Origin: Thermocaproicibacter sp002410755
GTDB lineage: Bacteria; Bacillota; Clostridia; Oscillospirales; Acutalibacteraceae
Direction of reading: 5' to 3'
Assembly (NCBI GenBank): GCA_036839715.1
Contig: DAITDU010000011.1
Coordinates: 1-53,378, forward strand
DNA length: 53,378 bases
Within the stretch, counting starts at the first letter, position 1, and each line of letters starts with the position of its first letter. Positions 9,194 to 15,505 of the stretch are shown piece after piece. Below the pieces are notes generated by a model, which did not search any database, was not told the DNA's origin, and saw only the letters and a program-made list of their open reading frames with translations. The translations under genes were made by a program, and so were the position numbers.

Positions 9194-9567
9194 TTCTGCT
9201 CTCCCCCTTTGCCAAAGCAGCCGGAAACGACTGCTTTAATTTCTTCTCTCACAAGGCCCATTTCTTCAGCATCATGCACTGCTGTTCTCAGCCGGTCAGC
9301 AGCAAGCCGTTTCTGCTTTTCCAATGCAGAAGCATTCCCGGAAATCAAAGAACCTTTCCCCGGAACTGTGCAGATAATCCCGTCGTGTTCCAGCAGGGCA
9401 TACGCTTTCTGCACTGTGTTCGGGTTAACACCCAGTTCCTGTGCAAGCACCCGCACGCTTGGAAGCGTTTCGTCTTTTTCAAGCACTCCAAGCGCCGCCA
9501 TCCGTGCAACCGACCAGTAAAGCTGCTCATAAATTGGCTGCCTGCTTTGAAAATCAAGTGCAAACAT
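9190..9567 (-). CDS. GntR-family regulator, YtrA subfamily
   Basis: A 125-aa repressor with an N-terminal winged helix-turn-helix (QPIYEQLYWSVARMAALGVL, then LPSVRVLAQELGVNPNTVQKAY) and only a short C-terminal dimerisation helix, the YtrA layout. It is first in a three-gene operon with the ABC ATPase and permease. A perfect inverted repeat overlaps the -10 box of its promoter, which points to autorepression of the whole operon. GGAGGAAAAT just before ATG 9567 fixes the start. The inducing signal is not visible; relatives answer to cell-wall-active antibiotics. Confidence 0.92.
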   Translation of the reverse strand: MFALDFQSRQPIYEQLYWSVARMAALGVLEKDETLPSVRVLAQELGVNPNTVQKAYALLEHDGIICTVPGKGSLISGNASALEKQKRLAADRLRTAVHDAEEMGLVREEIKAVVSGCFGKGGEQK

Positions 9568-9587
9568 ATTTTCCTCCCTGCCCTTCT

Positions 9588-9624
9588 GTTCTATCTGTAC
9601 TGTTTATATTAGTACAGATAGAAC
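9588..9624. promoter_or_regulatory. Perfect 14-bp inverted repeat operator of the GntR-ABC operon
   Basis: Arms 9588-9601 (GTTCTATCTGTACT) and 9611-9624 are exact reverse complements around a 9-nt AT-rich centre. The repeat begins inside the -10 box and covers the expected transcription start. This fits binding of the YtrA-type GntR dimer. Confidence 0.8.
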
Positions 9625-9650
9625 ATAGCACGCCCCTTTCCTTTTGTCAA
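9622..9650 (-). promoter_or_regulatory. Promoter of the GntR-ABC operon
   Basis: TTGACA (9650-9645), a 17-nt spacer and TATGTT (9627-9622) on the minus strand. The -10 box overlaps the operator. Confidence 0.8.
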
Positions 9651-9654
9651 CCGA

Positions 9655-9700
9655 CCGGAAAAAAAGAAAAGGGCGGAAAAATCTTTAAATTTTCCCGCTT
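9655..9700 (-). terminator. Probable terminator after the flippase gene
   Basis: On the minus strand a GCGGGAAAA ... TTTTTCCGC near-perfect stem spans the stop codon at 9685 and is followed by CCC and T-rich sequence. It separates the flippase from the GntR operon promoter. Confidence 0.45.
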
Positions 9701-10737
9701 TTCATGCGTCTTGTGTAACGGCTGTCCCAGTACGCACTAATTGCACCAAACAGGATATTGAAGTAATAGGTAAGGACGCGCCAAAGGAAAACTCCAGCCC
9801 AGATTGTGTTTTTAAAATACGGGCCAAAGAAAATGTAAAAGCACGCTTCGGCACCACCAGAAGAGCCCGGCAACGGAACAAAAGCCGAAACCATTGACAC
9901 AAACACCTGCGCTGCAATCATCGTTGAAACATGTGCGCCGCGCAGACCGAAACTGCGGTAAATAAAAAAAGGGATCAGACTGTTAAGGGTAATCTGTACC
10001 GCTGTCAACATTGCTGCGGTAAGATACAGTTTTGCGGATTTTCCCATCACTTTGGAAGCATCATGAAACAGTTCCAACTGGCTGTGAATCTTTTCATAGC
10101 GTTCTTCCGGCTTGCGGCAGATTTTCATGCGGCAGCCCATGCGCAGGCCCCAGCGAAGGATACGGTCTGTTATCTTTTCACTTACCATAAAAAGGAAAAC
10201 AAGTGCAATAAAGATGCTGTTGCAAATAATTCCAATCACGGTGATAAACGAAAAATTTGAGACATTCGTTTGAAAATACTTTAGCTTTGTCACAACCATA
10301 ATGAGTGCATAAAGAACCATGACAATCTGGTAGGTCAGTGTTTTCACTGCAATGGCAGAGCACGCGGTACCGGTGTTTATCCCCATATTATGCATTGCAT
10401 AGACCTGCATTGGCTGCCCACCTGTTGCAGAAGGCGTAATCGCACTGTAAAGCAGGCCACTCATCCCAATATTGTAGGATTTCTTGTAATCCCAGCTCTT
10501 ATCTTTCCACACATGCTGGATAATCAAATGCAGGACATAGCCTTCCAGCATCCAGCAGGCAGCAACGGAAAGCAGTGCAACAATCAACCACCCTACCTCA
10601 AGCTTTGCAATAATTTCCGCGAGTGTCTCAAGCCCGTTGTTGGAAATCAGAAAAACAAACAGAATTACCGCCGAAATGGACAGCGTGGCAAGCATAAACC
10701 AGTTCTTTTTTATTTTTTCGTTAAATTTAGTTGCCAT
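9685..10737 (-). CDS. Lysylphosphatidylglycerol synthase TM region / UPF0104 flippase-like protein
   Basis: Integral membrane protein of 350 aa with about eight hydrophobic helices. It matches the flippase domain found at the N terminus of MprF and in stand-alone YbhN/AglD-like proteins: the ITPSATGGQPMQVYAM segment near residue 105 and PLPGSSGGAEACF near residue 295 are the family's two Gly/Pro-rich signatures. There is no aminoacyl-transferase domain, so it cannot itself charge lipids. It probably moves a lipid or lipid-linked sugar across the membrane. The start has GGAGAT upstream. It is followed by the GntR operon but has its own likely terminator. Confidence 0.85.
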   Translation of the reverse strand: MATKFNEKIKKNWFMLATLSISAVILFVFLISNNGLETLAEIIAKLEVGWLIVALLSVAACWMLEGYVLHLIIQHVWKDKSWDYKKSYNIGMSGLLYSAITPSATGGQPMQVYAMHNMGINTGTACSAIAVKTLTYQIVMVLYALIMVVTKLKYFQTNVSNFSFITVIGIICNSIFIALVFLFMVSEKITDRILRWGLRMGCRMKICRKPEERYEKIHSQLELFHDASKVMGKSAKLYLTAAMLTAVQITLNSLIPFFIYRSFGLRGAHVSTMIAAQVFVSMVSAFVPLPGSSGGAEACFYIFFGPYFKNTIWAGVFLWRVLTYYFNILFGAISAYWDSRYTRRMKSGKI

Positions 10738-11045
10738 GTCCTATCTCCGATACTTTTCATTTTCGCGCTTTTATTCTATATCATTAGAACAAAAATAGCA
10801 AGTCTGGCTCTTCTCCAGGATGTTTGCAGGGCGTAAATATATTTACCAGCTCTGTCATGTTTCCCAAAAAGCAACAGATTATTACTTTTCCGGCATGAGA
10901 TTAACAATAATTTCCAATTCAATTTTAAATAATTCTCATTTATCATCAATTCGATATTCTTTTCGCTCACAGCAGGAATCCTTTTTACATATTATGAGAG
11001 CGAATCAAGATAATTCCGACGCAAATATCCGAAAGGAGAAGCATA
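10738..11045. other. Intergenic region upstream of the cotJ operon
   Basis: 308 bp between divergent genes. It must contain the flippase promoter (minus) and the cotJ promoter (plus). The cotJ operon in Bacillus is read by the mother-cell factor sigma-E, but I could not place a convincing sigma-E pair of boxes; a CATATTAT at 10988-10995 is only a weak -10 candidate. No further gene is supported. Confidence 0.35.
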
Positions 11046-11261
11046 ATGAGTAATCCATCAGCCGCTGCAGCGTCTACCGTCGTAGCAGGCAAAGGCTGCA
11101 CGCCGAATCCAACACCATTCCCGCAGAGTACTCCTGTGGCAATGGCTTATATCCCATTCCAGCAGTTTGGAAATCTTTATCCGCCCGAAAAAGGGCTGGA
11201 GCGCGGCACCATATTCCCGGAACTTGACAAGCCGTTTCTTGGGGGAGGCGTTTTGAAATGA
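11046..11261 (+). CDS. cotJA: Spore coat-associated protein CotJA
   Basis: First gene of the cotJ operon, a small component of the spore coat polypeptide layer made in the mother cell. The 71-aa protein has a Ser/Ala/Pro-rich start. It then has the conserved core MAYIPFQQFGNLYPP, followed by LERGTIFPELDKPFLGG, the recognisable CotJA pattern. AAAGGAG sits 6 nt before the ATG. Its stop overlaps the start of cotJB (ATGA, 11258-11261). It is intact, unlike cotJC in the same operon. Confidence 0.92.
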   Translation: MSNPSAAAASTVVAGKGCTPNPTPFPQSTPVAMAYIPFQQFGNLYPPEKGLERGTIFPELDKPFLGGGVLK

Positions 11262-11500
11262 ATGAGCAGGAATCCCTCCAGCGGAAAATTTCCGCTGCAC
11301 AATTTTCCATGCTTGATCTGCACCTGTACCTTGACTCCCACCCTGGCGACTGCAACGCGGCCGCAAAGCTGGAAGAAGCTCGCAAAAACATGCAGGAACT
11401 GGTTAAGCAGTATGAAGCGTCTTATGGGCCAATGAACAGCACACAGCGAGACTCCAGCCGTTGGGCCTGGATTTCAGACCCGTGGCCCTGGGATATTTGA
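11258..11500 (+). CDS. cotJB: Spore coat protein CotJB
   Basis: An 80-aa coat protein, the second member of cotJABC, thought to assemble with CotJA and CotJC. The pattern of helix (LQRKISAAQFSMLDLHLYLD), HPGDCNAA, and the closing aromatic block WAWISDPWPWDI is that of CotJB. It overlaps cotJA by 4 nt. Its stop is followed 17 nt later by the cotJC start, so the three are co-translated from one mRNA. Confidence 0.92.
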   Translation: MNEQESLQRKISAAQFSMLDLHLYLDSHPGDCNAAAKLEEARKNMQELVKQYEASYGPMNSTQRDSSRWAWISDPWPWDI

Positions 11501-11517
11501 AAGGAGAAACAGGAGAT

Positions 11518-11628
11518 ATGTGGATCTATGAAAAGCGCCTTCAGTATCCGGTCAAAATTAAAATAACCGATCCGCACCTTGCACAGATTATTATCGCACA
11601 GTACGGTGGGCCAAATATCAAACTGTGA
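11518..11628 (+). CDS. cotJC: cotJC segment 1 of 3 (N-terminal 29 codons, interrupted by element 1)
   Basis: Start of the manganese-catalase-like coat protein CotJC. The frame opens MWIYEKRLQYPVK and reaches IIAQYGGP, the conserved CotJC N terminus, with AGGAG before the ATG. The GGT GGG CCA codons at 11605-11613 are the recombination core. Beyond it the frame leaves CotJC homology and stops after four foreign codons at 11626-11628, giving a 36-aa stub in unexcised DNA. The sequence continues in frame at 19844 (segment 2). None of the expected dimanganese ligands lies in this segment. Full-length coding is 11518-11604 + 19844-19939 + 22819-23439, 267 aa. Confidence 0.93.
   Translation: MWIYEKRLQYPVKIKITDPHLAQIIIAQYGGPNIKL
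11605..11613 (+). repeat. Left core of element 1 (attL)
   Basis: GGTGGGCCA, flanked on the left by cotJC (attB half) and on the right by element DNA, where a half-dyad TGTGATA (11624-11630) lies. Its partner is 19844-19852. The predicted crossover dinucleotide is GG at 11608-11609, the centre of the attP symmetry. Confidence 0.85.
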
Positions 11629-11670
11629 TAAATGATGGAGAAGGGATAAAAAGGCGCGGGTACATCAAAA

Positions 11671-11704
11671 TAAGCCCATCAGAAGAATTTTCTGATGGGC
11701 TTTC
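11671..11704. terminator. Bidirectional terminator just inside element 1
   Basis: A perfect 12-bp stem (11673-11684 with 11690-11701) and 5-nt loop, with TTT on the plus side and A-rich sequence giving TTATTTT on the minus side. It stops cotJ transcription entering the element and ends the PTS operon coming from the other side. Cargo and coat operon are thus insulated. Confidence 0.85.
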
Positions 11705-11739
11705 TATGGAAGAAGGATGAGCGCGGCCTTCCGCCTGCC

Positions 11740-11997
11740 TTAAAGATTTTTCTGGCAGAAGGCTCTCAGGTTTTCACACTCCTGAGCCTCATGTTCTCCT
11801 TCTACTTGAAAGGTAACTTCATCATTTGACTTAACACACAAACTCATAATAGCAAAAAGGCGTTTCACGTCGACTGATTTTCCCCCATATATCATGGTAA
11901 TCCTGGAAGTGCAGCTTTGGGCAAATTTTGCCAGCAAGCCCGCCGGGCGGACATGCATCCCTTCCGGATCGGTAATTGCATATCGAAATGTCTGCAT
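11740..11997 (-). CDS. HPr-family phosphocarrier protein lacking Ser46
   Basis: Phosphocarrier passing phosphate from enzyme I to sugar-specific IIA domains. The 85-aa protein keeps the catalytic site GMHVRPAG with His15 and Arg17. At the position of the HPr-kinase target Ser46 it has Arg46 (VKRLFAIMSL against the usual KSIMGVMSL), so it should escape catabolite-repression phosphorylation. It is last gene of the element 1 operon, 85 nt after the transketolase. The start ATG 11997 has GAGG 8 nt upstream; the longer frame to 12135 would overlap transketolase and add unrelated residues. It probably serves the PTS of the same operon, with enzyme I supplied from elsewhere. Confidence 0.88.
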   Translation of the reverse strand: MQTFRYAITDPEGMHVRPAGLLAKFAQSCTSRITMIYGGKSVDVKRLFAIMSLCVKSNDEVTFQVEGEHEAQECENLRAFCQKNL

Positions 11998-12082
11998 TGA
12001 TTGAACCTCGCTTCCTCTGCTTATAACAGGCCAATACACCGATACGGGTTTCCCAACAAATGGATTAAGGCAGCCAAAGCTG

Positions 12083-13018
12083 TCAGGGAACCAGCCGCCG
12101 TGCACATTCTGCAACATGCTCTCCTGTAATGCCATATTTTTCTTTCAGGTCGCTGATCTTTCCAGACTCCGTGAAAACATCCTGCACGCCGACCTGAGCA
12201 AATTTAACGGTGCGCCCTGCATTCATCAGGACTTCTGCGACGGCGCCGCCAAGCCCCCCAAGCACAGAATGGTTTTCCACCGTGACAATTCCTTTTACGT
12301 TCCCGGCAAGAGAACACAGCCCTTCTTTATCAATCGGCTTTAGGCAGGATATATTGATTAGCTTGCAGGGAACCCCTTCCTGCTTCAAAATACAGTAGCC
12401 TTCATAAGCTGCTTTTAATGCGCTGCCTTCATATAAAATGGCAATATCATTGCCGTCATCATAATTTACAATAAATTTGCCGAGCCTCACCGGCTGCTCC
12501 GGGGCATTCAAAACCGGGAGCGTATCCCTCGCCACTCGGATATAAAACGGGCCTTCCGTTTCAATGGCAAGCTTAATACTGTCGTGCAGCTCAGACAGGC
12601 TTGACGGGGTAAGCACAGTCAGATTTGGCAGAACCCTTGTCAGCGCAAGGTCTTCATTGGCATGGTGGCTTGCGCCGTCCGGTCCGTCGTCAAGGCCCGG
12701 GTGGGTACCAATTACCTTAACGTTTAGCCGGGAGTAACATGCCTGCCGCAGCTGTGTCCACGGAGTACCAGTTGTAAACATGGCAAAGCTCACAAAAAAC
12801 GGAATTTTCCCTTCAATAGCCAGCCCGGTTGCCACCGACATGGCGCTCTGCTCCGATATTCCCATTTCAATAAACCGATCCGGATATTTTTCACGGAATC
12901 TGGCTGATGTTGTCGACTGCGCAAGATCGGTATCCAGTACAAACAGCCTGTCATCTTTTCCGAACTCGCACAGGGTTTCACCTACATGTGCGCGCAGACA
13001 GATAAGGTCATTTTCCAA
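12083..13018 (-). CDS. Transketolase, C-terminal subunit
   Basis: Pyrimidine-binding and C-terminal domains of a split transketolase, transferring two-carbon ketol units between sugar phosphates with thiamine diphosphate. The 311-aa protein shows RFIEMGISEQSAMSVATGLA with the catalytic Glu of the Pyr domain, GTHPGLDDGPDGASHH, and the C-terminal ENHSVLGGLGGAVAE. The frame is open up to 13054, but that TTG has no ribosome site. TTG 13018 has GGAAGGAAG upstream and overlaps the N-terminal subunit's stop by 11 nt, so it is chosen. Split transketolases are common next to ascorbate-type PTS genes in Firmicutes, which suggests a pentose- or keto-sugar route. Confidence 0.9.
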   Translation of the reverse strand: MENDLICLRAHVGETLCEFGKDDRLFVLDTDLAQSTTSARFREKYPDRFIEMGISEQSAMSVATGLAIEGKIPFFVSFAMFTTGTPWTQLRQACYSRLNVKVIGTHPGLDDGPDGASHHANEDLALTRVLPNLTVLTPSSLSELHDSIKLAIETEGPFYIRVARDTLPVLNAPEQPVRLGKFIVNYDDGNDIAILYEGSALKAAYEGYCILKQEGVPCKLINISCLKPIDKEGLCSLAGNVKGIVTVENHSVLGGLGGAVAEVLMNAGRTVKFAQVGVQDVFTESGKISDLKEKYGITGEHVAECARRLVP

Positions 13019-13835
13019 GGCAAATCGCTTCCTTCCCACGCCTGATATCCGCAAGGGCCGTATGGTACTCTTCGTCCGTCAGTGCAGAACTGTGCCATTT
13101 CGGATTATTTTCCATAAAGGAGACGCCCTTGCCTTTCACGGTATTTGCGATAATTGCGATTGGTTTTCCCGTACCTTTTTGCGCAAGGCGGATACATTTT
13201 ACGATTTGCTCCATGTTATGGCCGTCTATTTCCAAAACATCCCAGCGGAAGGCTTTTAATTTCTCTGCGAGCGGATCAAGATCCATTTCGTCCTTAACCG
13301 GCCCGCTGGAGGAAAGTTTATTATAGTCAACGATCAAGACAAGGTTGTCCAGCCGGAACTGCGGCGCTTCCAGAATTGCTTCCCAGATCTGGCCTTCCAT
13401 CATTTCCCCGTCTCCCACAATGGCATAAACGCGGTTGTTCTCCCCGTCATGCTTTTTCGCGACTGCAACCCCGACTGCAATGGAAAGTCCCTGGCCCAAA
13501 AGCCCCGTTGTCGCATCTGACTGAGGGATGTCAACAAGATAAGGATGCCCCTGAAGCCTGGAATTGACAGTGCGGTAGGTTTTCATTTCCTCATCACTGA
13601 GAATACCTTTTTCATTGAAAACTGCATACTGTGCAGGGACGGCATGTCCTTTTGACAAGATCACTCTGCTCCGCTTTTTTGAGGCAAGGTCAACATCAAG
13701 CTCATAGATTGCCGTAAGAATATCAATAATGGAAAGCGAACCGCCCGGATGGCCGGCTTTTGCGTAGTAGATCATCCGTATAATCCGCTCCCTGTTTTCC
13801 ATTGCCAGAATAGACAACTGTTTTTCCAGTGTCAT
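13008..13835 (-). CDS. Transketolase, N-terminal (TPP-binding) subunit
   Basis: Pyrophosphate-binding half of the split transketolase, 275 aa. YYAKAGHPGGSLS is the conserved substrate and cofactor loop. GDGEMMEGQIWEA (GDG...) with VDYNKLSSSG (N) forms the ThDP/metal motif. GGAGGCAGT before ATG 13835 fixes the start. It pairs with the C-terminal subunit encoded downstream with an 11-nt overlap. Upstream lies the PTS IIC gene in the same direction. It is a metabolic gene inside a sporulation-gene interruption, which is unexpected cargo. Confidence 0.92.
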   Translation of the reverse strand: MTLEKQLSILAMENRERIIRMIYYAKAGHPGGSLSIIDILTAIYELDVDLASKKRSRVILSKGHAVPAQYAVFNEKGILSDEEMKTYRTVNSRLQGHPYLVDIPQSDATTGLLGQGLSIAVGVAVAKKHDGENNRVYAIVGDGEMMEGQIWEAILEAPQFRLDNLVLIVDYNKLSSSGPVKDEMDLDPLAEKLKAFRWDVLEIDGHNMEQIVKCIRLAQKGTGKPIAIIANTVKGKGVSFMENNPKWHSSALTDEEYHTALADIRRGKEAICLGK

Positions 13836-13907
13836 ACTGCCTCCATAGTTTATTGAGACAAGCAGCCGAGAGTTGGCCCTTTCGGCTACTTGTCAGTGTC
13901 TTAGTAT

Positions 13908-15194
13908 TCAGTGTGCCAGACCAAACAGTTTGCCAAGGTTATAAATCACAAGCCCAAGAGCGTTGAAGTCTGTTTCCGGGAAAGCCGTTCCGGAAAGGCC
14001 AACCGCCTGCATAACCGGATACATCAGTGCCGGACCAACGGCAATCAGAATACCGGTTACCACACTGCTCAGCACTGCGCCTTTCCAGCCGCCTGTAGCA
14101 TTGCCAAATACTGCTGCCGTGCCGCCGATGAAGAAATACGGAATTGCTACCGGAATGATTACCGGGAGGCCAACAGCCGCAAAGAATGGGATACATGCTA
14201 CACCTGCGAGATAGGAGCAGATAAACCCAAGCACTGTTGCAGTTGGAGCATAGGGGAACACAACCGGGCAGTCAAGTGCAGGCTTGGAATTCGGGATGAA
14301 TTTCTCGGAAATGCCAACGAATGCAGGCACAATTTCGGAAAGGAACATCCGAACGCCTGTGATGATGACATACAGCCCGCCTGCAAAAGCCAAAGCTTGA
14401 AGGAAAGGATATACCAGCCAATGGATACCGCCTGACAGCTTCTCAACATTGGCCTGCCCTGCTGCAATAGCGGCAATATAATAGAACACGCCGATTGAGA
14501 GTGTAACGGAAACGACATAGTCCTTGAAGATGGAAAGCCACCCTGGGAGTTTCAGCTTTTCCGTGCTCTCTTCCGGTTTACCGACTTTACTGCCGAGCCA
14601 GCCGGAAAGTGCATAGGCAAGGGTGCAGTAATGGCCAATCGCGATGTCGTCGTGCCCTGTAATCTTCCTCATATAGGGCTGCGCGATAGACGGGAAGATA
14701 GCAGCAGCAAAGCCGAGGATAATGGAACCGGCAACGACTGTGACAACATCACTCATCCCCATGGCCTTAAACAGGATTGTCAGCATGGCCGCGAGGAACA
14801 GGTTGTGTTGGCCGGTGAGGAAAATACATTTAAACCGGGTAATTCTTGCAACCAAAAGGTTCAGCGCAAAGCCACACACCATGACCAGTGCAATCACCAT
14901 GGGGAATTTTGTCTGTGCCTGGCCTGTAACTGCCTCTGCAAGCGGCAGAACGCCTTCTACGTGGAACCCTTTTGTAAAAAGCGTCTGGAAAGACGTCAGG
15001 GCACTTTGAGCCGCACTGGAGCCAATTCCGAAAATCAGGAACCCTACAATTGTTTTAACCGTCCCCGTGATAACCTGCACCGCTTTTTTCTTCTGCAAAA
15101 TCAGCCCGATCATGGCCATCAGGCCTACGAGGATTGAGGCCTGTGACAGGAGGCTGAAAACAATGAAATGCAGGATTGACATGATAACTGACAT
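13908..15194 (-). CDS. PTS ascorbate-family sugar permease IIC (UlaA/SgaT)
   Basis: Membrane channel subunit of a phosphotransferase system of the L-ascorbate family; it imports the sugar while the IIB partner phosphorylates it. The 428-aa protein has about eleven hydrophobic helices. Family features include the opening with FIVFSLLSQASILVGLMAMIG, the FLTGQHNLFLAAML segment, ITGHDDIAIGH and GGTAAVFGNATGGWKGA. GGAGGG lies 6 nt before ATG 15194. The substrate need not be ascorbate; linkage to transketolase suggests a product that enters the pentose phosphate pool. Confidence 0.92.
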   Translation of the reverse strand: MSVIMSILHFIVFSLLSQASILVGLMAMIGLILQKKKAVQVITGTVKTIVGFLIFGIGSSAAQSALTSFQTLFTKGFHVEGVLPLAEAVTGQAQTKFPMVIALVMVCGFALNLLVARITRFKCIFLTGQHNLFLAAMLTILFKAMGMSDVVTVVAGSIILGFAAAIFPSIAQPYMRKITGHDDIAIGHYCTLAYALSGWLGSKVGKPEESTEKLKLPGWLSIFKDYVVSVTLSIGVFYYIAAIAAGQANVEKLSGGIHWLVYPFLQALAFAGGLYVIITGVRMFLSEIVPAFVGISEKFIPNSKPALDCPVVFPYAPTATVLGFICSYLAGVACIPFFAAVGLPVIIPVAIPYFFIGGTAAVFGNATGGWKGAVLSSVVTGILIAVGPALMYPVMQAVGLSGTAFPETDFNALGLVIYNLGKLFGLAH

Positions 15195-15220
15195 AACTTT
15201 CCCTCCTTATATCATTTTCT

Positions 15221-15505
15221 TTATTCACCCTTCAGCTTGAAAAATTTTTTCAACTCCTCTTCCATATATTTTGTATCCATGATGTCACGTATCCCAATCA
15301 CATAGACATCTTTGTCTTTAAATTCATCCACCAAGTCATTCATCACGATAACAACATCCGGATTGTGCATGCCAACGCCACTTAAAACATCGTGTTCCAG
15401 CTCCAGGGGAAAATGATTCTTTTCAATCACGCTGTTTAATTTGATGCACAGCATCATGGAACTTCCCATACCAGTCCTACAAACAACCAATCCTTTTTTC
15501 ATCAT
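15221..15505 (-). CDS. PTS ascorbate-family IIB component (UlaB-like)
   Basis: Cytosolic phosphotransfer subunit, 94 aa. The phosphocysteine loop VVCRTGMGSSMML contains the active Cys9, followed by a Rossmann-like fold. It receives phosphate from the IIA domain, which in this operon appears only fused to the upstream regulator, and passes it to sugar bound in IIC. Its ATG overlaps the stop of the regulator gene (15502-15505), so the two are translationally coupled. It is followed by IIC after 26 nt. Confidence 0.92.
   Translation of the reverse strand: MMKKGLVVCRTGMGSSMMLCIKLNSVIEKNHFPLELEHDVLSGVGMHNPDVVIVMNDLVDEFKDKDVYVIGIRDIMDTKYMEEELKKFFKLKGE

Noticed and set aside
10776..10970. 64-codon open frame upstream of cotJA on the minus strand
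   Set aside because: Low-complexity translation of AT-rich DNA in a promoter region, without a ribosome site.
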